Source: Puia sp963703355 (GTDB lineage: Bacteria > Bacteroidota > Bacteroidia > Chitinophagales > Chitinophagaceae). From it: 64,000 nt of DNA. Each line of letters starts with the position of its first letter. The first letter of the stretch is position 1. Below, in pieces: positions 58,579 to 64,000 of this stretch. The stretch lies in NCBI GenBank assembly GCA_963703355.1, contig OY969813.1:930001-994000 (forward strand). Direction: 5' to 3'. Position numbers and translations under genes: made by a program. The notes below the pieces were generated by a model. That model saw only the letters and a list, made by a program, of their open reading frames with translations. It searched no databases and was not told the DNA's origin.

Positions 58579-58676
58579 GCGTTACGCGTTATGCGTTCCG
58601 CGTTCCGCGTTCCACGTTAAGCGTTCCGCGTTGAGCGTTCCGCGTTAAGCGTTCCGCGTTAAGCGTTAAGCGTTCA
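58579..58676. repeat. Fourteen-copy heptamer repeat GCGTTNN
   Basis: Fourteen uninterrupted 7-base units with GCGTT (one ACGTT) followed by CC, AA, AC, AT, GA or CA. A stop codon lies in frame with the following gene just after the array, so it is not translated with it. It is preceded by a GA microsatellite (about 58548-58562). The rest of the 58448-58681 gap is AT-rich with no other feature. Confidence 0.85.
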
Positions 58677-58681
58677 TCAGG

Positions 58682-59059
58682 ATGAAAATAAAAGCGTTAT
58701 ATTTATTATACGCAAATCAAACGCCTATGTGTTGCTGCAATTGTTGTTGCTGTCCATGCAACCAAAAATCAAATATAAATATAGCGCCACCCGCAGGTGG
58801 TTCCGGCAGTGCAGGTTCCGCTTCAGCAGTGGGGCCGGGAGGTTATGGTTCAGCGACCACAGGCGCAATGAATGCCGCAATGCTTCGGGGCGCAACCGGC
58901 GTCGACGCTGGAGGCGCTGTTAACGGTGGCGCTAGTAGCGGTGGCGCTAGTAGCGGTGGCGCCAGTAGTGGTGGTAGCAGCGGCGGATCCAGCATCCTGA
59001 CGGGTGTTGCAGATGCATTGACGGGCGGCCTTTTCAGCACACTGGCAAAATTATTTTGA
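58682..59059 (+). CDS. Cys-cluster, Gly/Ser-rich small protein
   Basis: 125 residues, or 110 from the ATG at 58727 (MCCCNCCCCPCNQKSN). The head has nine Cys in ten residues around one Asn/Pro; then a Gly/Ser/Ala-rich repeat (three 15-base DNA repeats at 58925-58969 coding GGASS), then a hydrophobic C-terminus ILTGVADALTGGLFSTLAKL. No family recognised. Might bind metal, be lipidated or be a secreted peptide. Co-transcribed with the next gene 22 bases on. Confidence 0.65.
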   Translation: MKIKALYLLYANQTPMCCCNCCCCPCNQKSNINIAPPAGGSGSAGSASAVGPGGYGSATTGAMNAAMLRGATGVDAGGAVNGGASSGGASSGGASSGGSSGGSSILTGVADALTGGLFSTLAKLF

Positions 59060-59081
59060 CGCGTCAGTAAAAAATACCATC

Positions 59082-59444
59082 ATGACGGAAGAACAAAAAA
59101 TACTCACTATCCTGCAAGTAACGGTTTCCGCAAGCACTCCGCTGACGCTGGATGTGGAAATTAAGATTTTGAAATTGCTCGGTATCATTACTGACCCCGA
59201 GCAGTTGCGCACGATTGACACAGCAGCCTCACTGGTCCCTCCAGCGACACCCGTTACTTTGTATGGTTTGATCAATTTGCTTACCGGACTTGCGAAACAA
59301 AATCCGCGACTCACAGAATCTCACCACGATGAGTTGAAAAAAGCACTAAAGACTTTCGAAACGGTCGCTGATATGCCGCTTACCTATGGACCATTTCTCT
59401 CCATTTGCGAAATACTGATGAAAGCCCGGTCTGAAAAAAAGTAA
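59082..59444 (+). CDS. Small helical protein of unknown function
   Basis: 120 residues, soluble, beginning MTEEQKILTILQVTVSASTP, all-helical by appearance with periodic Leu/Ile; no Cys and no signal peptide. No family recognised. It follows the Cys-cluster protein closely, and the two probably act together. Confidence 0.65.
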   Translation: MTEEQKILTILQVTVSASTPLTLDVEIKILKLLGIITDPEQLRTIDTAASLVPPATPVTLYGLINLLTGLAKQNPRLTESHHDELKKALKTFETVADMPLTYGPFLSICEILMKARSEKK

Positions 59445-59462
59445 ACCGGTAAATATGTTTAT

Positions 59463-59834
59463 TTAATTTCCCAGTGGGTTGATACTGCTCGTCTCGACCA
59501 TCAGCATGACCGTTTTTTCAATGGCCCTGGTTTTATGCATGACTCCTTTGGGCACAGTCGTTCCTGTCATAGGGAGCAGTTCAATGGTTCTGCCTTCCAG
59601 ATCAATAAATAATTTGCCAGATAACACAAAGAAAAATTCATCATCATCGTCGTGTTTGTGCCAATGATATTCGCCCTGCACAATTCCCAGTCTGACGGCA
59701 CTTTCATTGACGTTGGTTAGTGTCTGATTGAACCATTGTTCCTTATTCTCCGCGATAATGGCGGGCACGTCAATTATTTCCAGGTTGTCATATTTGACGT
59801 CCATATTTTGTTTGTACTGAATTTGATTGATCAT
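59463..59834 (-). CDS. Cupin-domain protein
   Basis: 123 residues. A single cupin with metal ligands in GEYHWHKHDDDDEFFFVLSG (two His, Glu) and the second motif VPKGVMHKTRA (His). The ATG at 59804 (MDVKYDNLEI) is an alternative start. Possible small dioxygenase, isomerase or binding protein. Confidence 0.88.
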   Translation of the reverse strand: MINQIQYKQNMDVKYDNLEIIDVPAIIAENKEQWFNQTLTNVNESAVRLGIVQGEYHWHKHDDDDEFFFVLSGKLFIDLEGRTIELLPMTGTTVPKGVMHKTRAIEKTVMLMVETSSINPLGN

Positions 59835-59862
59835 AAGATATTAATTGAGTTGTAAAAATACC

Positions 59863-60267
59863 CTATCTCCCGACGGTTATCGGCCTTCGCAAACTCCACA
59901 GACCTTTTATCGAAAGGATGACAGAGAATAACGAAGTCACTCCGAGTGCAAGGAGCGTCCAGATGAAAAACAAACCTCCGCTTGAATTGGCGATATCGCC
60001 ACCGAGTCCCCTCCCCGCCATGTGAAGAACGGGTGCTGCCAACCCAAATAGTGATAAGACGAGAATTATGATGTAGCCCGAGCGCCGTTCGGCGAGCAGC
60101 AATGTTCCATATAGCCATAGAACCAGGATAGGAATTGTAATGAGGTCGAAGGCCCCACCCTTCTCAAAACCATAAACAACGTCGTCCGCCACGTGAATCG
60201 ACAACAATAAGATCGACAACAGCGACGTGACGATAAGCAAAACATTTTGTTTCATTTGATTCTGCAC
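59863..60267 (-). CDS. Small four-helix membrane protein
   Basis: 134 residues (130 from ATG 60255), about four membrane helices; LSIHVADDVVYGFEKG and HMAGRGLGGDIANSSGG look like conserved loops. Unknown function. 28 bases upstream of the cupin gene start. Confidence 0.72.
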   Translation of the reverse strand: MQNQMKQNVLLIVTSLLSILLLSIHVADDVVYGFEKGGAFDLITIPILVLWLYGTLLLAERRSGYIIILVLSLFGLAAPVLHMAGRGLGGDIANSSGGLFFIWTLLALGVTSLFSVILSIKGLWSLRRPITVGR

Positions 60268-60376
60268 CGGTTTTAGCTTCTCATATCCATTCAGTAAATT
60301 TAATATTTATCGGGTAATTTGGTGCATGAGAACAGACAATTTACTCGGTTTATATTACGAGTAAAAAGAAACCACT

Positions 60377-61033
60377 ATGCACACAAAATCTTTCAAAATA
60401 GAAATCTCCCCCTTGGCAGGGACCGTTTCGGCCAAATATATATCGCCTGATAAACCAACATGCATCTTCACGCACGCACATGGTGCGGGGGCTGGTATGG
60501 ACCATATATTTATGGAAACACTTGCTGAGGCCCTAGCAAAACCGGGCATCGCTACGCTGCGGTTTAATTTTCCTTTTGCGGAAAACAAAAAGGGCAGGCC
60601 CGATTCTCCGGTAATTGCTCACGCTACAATAGCCGCCGCTATTGAGAAGGCGCATGATTTACATCCAGAGCTGCCACTATTTGTTTCCGGGAAATCTTTC
60701 GGTGGAAGAATGAGTTCACAATGGCTTGCTGAACATCCGTATAGTTTCGTCAAAGGCATTATCTTCTATGGTTTTCCTTTACATCCTTCCGGCAAGCCCT
60801 CCACCGATCGCGCGGACCATCTGAAAGCGCTGAAAATCCCTATGCTTTTTTTGCAGGGCAGTAAGGATGCGCTGGCGACATGGCCACTCATTAAAACGGT
60901 ATGCAAATCTTTGCGGAAAGCCACGCTGGTAGAAATAGAAGGAGCAGATCATTCTTTTAAAGCAGGCAAGAAAGATATTTTGTCTTTGTTAGTTCATGAA
61001 ACTAATAAATGGGTGGAAAAAATTCTTAAGTAG
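60377..61033 (+). CDS. Alpha/beta hydrolase (dienelactone-hydrolase/TEX30-like)
   Basis: 218 residues. Nucleophile Ser in SGKSFGGRM, oxyanion segment HAHGAGAGMDH, acid Asp in QGSKDALA, and His in EGADHSF. The layout fits the KANL3/TEX30 subfamily of small hydrolases. Single-gene unit, convergent with the lipoprotein gene. Confidence 0.87.
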   Translation: MHTKSFKIEISPLAGTVSAKYISPDKPTCIFTHAHGAGAGMDHIFMETLAEALAKPGIATLRFNFPFAENKKGRPDSPVIAHATIAAAIEKAHDLHPELPLFVSGKSFGGRMSSQWLAEHPYSFVKGIIFYGFPLHPSGKPSTDRADHLKALKIPMLFLQGSKDALATWPLIKTVCKSLRKATLVEIEGADHSFKAGKKDILSLLVHETNKWVEKILK

Positions 61034-61042
61034 CAACCACTT

Positions 61043-62767
61043 CTATTTCCCCTGCAATATCGTTTTCCATTTATACAGATAATAATTCTTCGAAGTATCT
61101 ATTATAGGTGAAGTATAGGAAACCGTGACGGTGCCGTTTCCTTTTGCTGTGATCCATCCGGCGGCGGTATAAATGACATGGTTCAATGTGGCCGTGATCA
61201 GATCTCCCACTGCGCCGCTATCGGTTTTGATAACCGAACTAAAATTTGCTCCCGTGCGTGTGAACTTATGTGTTGAACCATCCAGTGGAATGTTATGTGC
61301 CGCCACATTGGACGTGGTCGGATAAGCATAGACAGAAGGCACCGAAGGGCCGATCGGATTTAATACATGCGCACTACTTACACCACCCACATAACAATTG
61401 GAGAAATCGGTATATCCATAAGGATATGTTTGCGGATACACGGGTACGCCGCCCTCCATGGAACAATTGATGAAATGAAAATTATTGGCGCCACCTGTTG
61501 CGGGATCGATGGTTATCGGCGCGGGCCATCCGTACAATCTTAGCTGACAACCGTCGAACGTAACACCATAACCGGAGATCATATCGGGTGTGTAGGTTCC
61601 CACTTCATCCGGCGGAGCAAAATTTATTATGGACCCAGTCATCTTACTGCCGTTGATGGATATCCAGGTACCCAGCCGCTTCAGTGATTCCGCAAAAATG
61701 AAACTGGCATTGGTTTGAAAATACCCCGATTGATTATTATAAATGAAATCGTGATTTCTTCCTGCGATCGAGAACCAATGGAGGTTCCAGGCACCCACGC
61801 TACCAGCGCCATAGAGACCGGTTGAAAAAATCATCCAGGTCTGCCCCCAGCTCATGATATGATCGATCGTATTGTTTTTCTCCTGATCCTGACAACCGGC
61901 GAAATTCGTTTTGCTGTTTCCCACCTGCAGAAAATCATACGTAAGATTATCCGCGTTTTGTGTGAGTCCGTTGGGCGACGTGATCACGTCCACCACCCAT
62001 CCCGTGATAAAATCCTCTGTGAGATGCACACCTGTTGAACCAGACCTGCTTCCAAAATAGTACGTACTCAGCGACACACCATATGCGTCTGTGCCCGGAA
62101 AGCCGCCATCAGCGGGAATCGAAGGACCGAAGGGGTCAATCACGATACCTGCATAAGGGCTGTACTGTTTATCGCGACATTTACCATCTCCATACGATGC
62201 ATAGCTGCTGCTATAAAAATCTCCTGGTGGCGGGTTGAAGGCACCCCATACTTTTATTCCGCGGACGATCACTCCTTTCGCTTCCTGCAAGCCGATGCCG
62301 AAAGCCACATTCGGAGCCTGTGTAAAATCGAAGATGGTTCCTGATCCGTCGGACTCGCCCGCGGTGCCCGCTCCGATTAAATTGGTGGTCCAGAAAACAT
62401 AACTGCCATTTATTTTTTTCTTGCCTATCAACGGTTCTTTCATCGGAAATCTTCCGGCAGGAAGAAAAAGATTGGGAAGCTGTCGCGCGATACAGGAGTC
62501 ATATTGCTGCTGAAAATAAGGCGCGTAGTCGGCGTATGCCAATGGAGGCGGCACCACAAAAGGCGCCGCCGCATAGATCGGAACCCTGAACTTTAGTGTG
62601 TCGCCCACCCAGAGCGTATCGCTGATACGGACAGTGTCGACAAGAGTAACATGTTTATAAATCGTATCGAACACGCTGACTTCCGGATTCGGCGTCTGCC
62701 TGTTTGATGTCGATGCAAGTGGCGCGCAACCCGTTGCAACTATGATGAGCAATAAATAATTTTTCAT
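61043..62767 (-). CDS. Large lipoprotein with right-handed beta-helix-like domain
   Basis: 574 residues. Lipobox VATGC (Cys14), a linker, then from about 105 a domain starting with the pectate-lyase-superfamily look (LFLPAGRFPMKEPLIGK...) with repeated Gly/Asn-rich beta turns (GVTFDGCQLRLYG, HFINCSMEGGV). C-terminal beta domain (about 505-574). Possibly a cell-surface glycan-acting or adhesive protein; no catalytic triad identified. Confidence 0.65.
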   Translation of the reverse strand: MKNYLLLIIVATGCAPLASTSNRQTPNPEVSVFDTIYKHVTLVDTVRISDTLWVGDTLKFRVPIYAAAPFVVPPPLAYADYAPYFQQQYDSCIARQLPNLFLPAGRFPMKEPLIGKKKINGSYVFWTTNLIGAGTAGESDGSGTIFDFTQAPNVAFGIGLQEAKGVIVRGIKVWGAFNPPPGDFYSSSYASYGDGKCRDKQYSPYAGIVIDPFGPSIPADGGFPGTDAYGVSLSTYYFGSRSGSTGVHLTEDFITGWVVDVITSPNGLTQNADNLTYDFLQVGNSKTNFAGCQDQEKNNTIDHIMSWGQTWMIFSTGLYGAGSVGAWNLHWFSIAGRNHDFIYNNQSGYFQTNASFIFAESLKRLGTWISINGSKMTGSIINFAPPDEVGTYTPDMISGYGVTFDGCQLRLYGWPAPITIDPATGGANNFHFINCSMEGGVPVYPQTYPYGYTDFSNCYVGGVSSAHVLNPIGPSVPSVYAYPTTSNVAAHNIPLDGSTHKFTRTGANFSSVIKTDSGAVGDLITATLNHVIYTAAGWITAKGNGTVTVSYTSPIIDTSKNYYLYKWKTILQGK

Positions 62768-62791
62768 GCGTAAAATTAAAAGGCCGGAATG

Positions 62792-63268
62792 TTATTCATC
62801 CGACTCCTCCTCAAAAGATCTATCAACATCAGATTCCCTGTCAGCCGTTTCCCAATCAATAGATTCCCAGTCAACATAGTAGACGTCAAACAGATAAAAA
62901 GCGAATGCGCCGAATACTGCACTTACAATAAAGAATGGATGGAACCATGTTTCGGGGAAGTTTAAGTGAACAGCGATCAAAATGCTTGTAAGAAAACAAA
63001 TGAAGAGTGCAGATTTTACAAAAATTGACGACAGGAAAAATCTATAAGATAAGAAATAAAAAACGAGGTACAGAAAAATGAGAATATGCAATGAATATTC
63101 GAGTTCAAAGCAGAAAACGCCCAGAAAAAAACCAACTCTCCACAGAAATGATTCAGCTGTTATCGTATCGGGATAAAATCGAAGGGAAGGCCAGCATGCG
63201 AATGATAATGCAACGAGCAATGTGACAACAATCCAAACCTTTAATGGGTAGAATTTATTAATATTCAT
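62792..63268 (-). CDS. Membrane protein with acidic tail
   Basis: 158 residues, four to five hydrophobic helices (about 10-28, 36-55, 60-82, 85-103, 112-130), then a strongly acidic C-terminus (DWESIDWETADRESDVDRSF, then EEESDE). No family recognised. Confidence 0.6.
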   Translation of the reverse strand: MNINKFYPLKVWIVVTLLVALSFACWPSLRFYPDTITAESFLWRVGFFLGVFCFELEYSLHILIFLYLVFYFLSYRFFLSSIFVKSALFICFLTSILIAVHLNFPETWFHPFFIVSAVFGAFAFYLFDVYYVDWESIDWETADRESDVDRSFEEESDE

Positions 63269-63303
63269 CGTTTCAATTATTTAAATATTGTCATTTTTTT
63301 GAT

Positions 63304-63330
63304 ACCGCCGCATTTAGTAGAGGCGGCGGT
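63304..63330. terminator. GC-rich hairpin after the FecR gene
   Basis: ACCGCCGC and GCGGCGGT form a perfect 8-bp stem with an 11-base loop, 7 bases after the fecR-like stop (minus strand). The U-tract is only on the plus strand, so it is a weak intrinsic terminator for the minus-strand gene. Confidence 0.5.
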
Positions 63331-63336
63331 GTATTT

Positions 63337-64000
63337 TTATTTCCATATTGTAATATTGTTACCAAGATACGTTACGTGCAGGCCCTGACTTTGCAAATTT
63401 TTCAATATATCGCATAGCTCTGCACTACGTTCCATCCGGAGATTGAATTTTTTATCCGGAATTCCCATGGGATAATAAAGATCCACGCCGTACCATCTGG
63501 CTATCGCCTGCATGATATGCTGAATAGAAGTTTCCCTGTAATAAAAAGTACCGTTTTTCCAGGAGGAAACATCCTGCACACCAACATCCAAAACAGACCT
63601 TACAGAACCATCCACAATGACAGCTTGTTTCCCGATTGGCAATTGAAATCCATTGTCAGTATTTCCATGAATCAATTTGGCTCGTCCGGAAATAAGTGTA
63701 ACAGATATTTCTTTCTTATCAGGATAAGCGTTTATGTTACATTGGGACAACGGCTCAGTTTTCAGCGTTAAACCCGCAGCCCTGAGACTTTCATCCTGCC
63801 TGGATATGCTAATATTAAAATGATAAAAGGCATTCTTGGATCTTTCAATAAATACTTCGCCTGTAATTTCGATAGCTATGTTCTGCTGATCAAAATTGGC
63901 GGGATATTTAACGGTACTGGAATCATTCAGCCAAATCAATGTACCATCGGGCAGCTGAAGAATAAATTCTCCGCCTGCGGGAGTCTTCAGCAAGTAAGTT
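63337..64000 (-). CDS. FecR-family anti-sigma factor (partial)
   Basis: The frame is open past the right edge (221 codons visible; the N-terminal sigma-binding and membrane parts are missing). FecR core TPAGGEFILQLPDGTLIWLN, DSSTVKYPANF, then the C-terminal DUF4974 secretin-like domain (SIQHIMQAIARWYGVDLYYP, KFNLRMERSAELCDILKNLQ, ending YLGNNITIWK). In Bacteroidota it works with an ECF sigma factor and a SusC-type TonB receptor. Confidence 0.88.
   Translation of the reverse strand, partial: TYLLKTPAGGEFILQLPDGTLIWLNDSSTVKYPANFDQQNIAIEITGEVFIERSKNAFYHFNISISRQDESLRAAGLTLKTEPLSQCNINAYPDKKEISVTLISGRAKLIHGNTDNGFQLPIGKQAVIVDGSVRSVLDVGVQDVSSWKNGTFYYRETSIQHIMQAIARWYGVDLYYPMGIPDKKFNLRMERSAELCDILKNLQSQGLHVTYLGNNITIWK

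Noticed and set aside
58579..58676. Heptamer array considered as CRISPR-like.
   Set aside because: Units are 7 bases without spacers; no repeat-spacer structure or cas genes nearby.

Overview
The window looks like a chromosome segment of a Bacteroidota bacterium, most likely a member of the Chitinophagaceae or a close relative. The support is moderate G+C, promoters with the Bacteroidota -7 consensus TAnnTTTG, few Shine-Dalgarno sites, a TonB-dependent receptor with a carboxypeptidase-regulatory domain, a FecR/DUF4974 anti-sigma factor at the right edge, OmpA and PorT-type outer membrane proteins and a CreD module. No rRNA, tRNA, CRISPR array or complete insertion sequence was seen.

Layout. 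1-3913 (-): a periplasmic molybdenum hydroxylase operon (2Fe-2S subunit, di-heme cytochrome, Mo subunit, XdhC maturation factor cut by the window edge). 4084-9227: a tiny histone H1-like protein, a PorT-type barrel, then a riboswitch-like leader followed by a small exported protein and a TonB-dependent receptor. 9265-12912: stress-type genes (YciF-like ferritin, a KGG-type disordered protein, MidA-type methyltransferase, DUF3072, NUDIX). 13131-16043: a histidine kinase with an ethylene-receptor-like membrane domain, an MFS remnant and a SulP transporter.

16137-45434 is the centre of interest. It holds c-type cytochromes, a porin, HemN, a complete B-type (ba3-like) cytochrome oxidase operon with a 52-residue subunit IIa-like gene, an iron-sulfur repair protein (RIC), a PAS histidine kinase whose PAS domain has the FixL haem-histidine signature, and a response regulator fused to a CRP/FNR-type DNA-binding module. 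Next come universal stress proteins, a VIT-type transporter, a P-type Mg ATPase, an asymmetric heterodimeric ABC exporter, phosphoketolase, acetate kinase, an acetyl-CoA hydrolase/transferase, an alcohol dehydrogenase and a flavin-binding protein. Nearly every promoter here carries the palindrome ATGAY-N4-RTCAT (FNR-like). In most cases its centre lies 29.5 or 51.5 bp upstream of a -7 element, spacings that differ by 22 bp, two helical turns. The two-component pair has such a site in front of its own operon. I infer a locally encoded low-oxygen regulon: haem-PAS kinase, then receiver-CRP activator, then high-affinity respiration plus phosphoketolase/acetate-kinase ATP generation.

45557-64000 is ordinary accessory chromosome. 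It has a broken cyclase-TPR gene, a sugar isomerase, a di-heme peroxidase, a ParE remnant, an old yellow enzyme, a TRIC-type channel, DinB, and a two-promoter regulon of a small winged-helix regulator with a CreD fusion. Further right are hydrolases, a DsrE-like protein, a 14-copy heptamer repeat upstream of a Cys-cluster/Gly-Ser-rich protein, a beta-helix-like lipoprotein and the FecR fragment.
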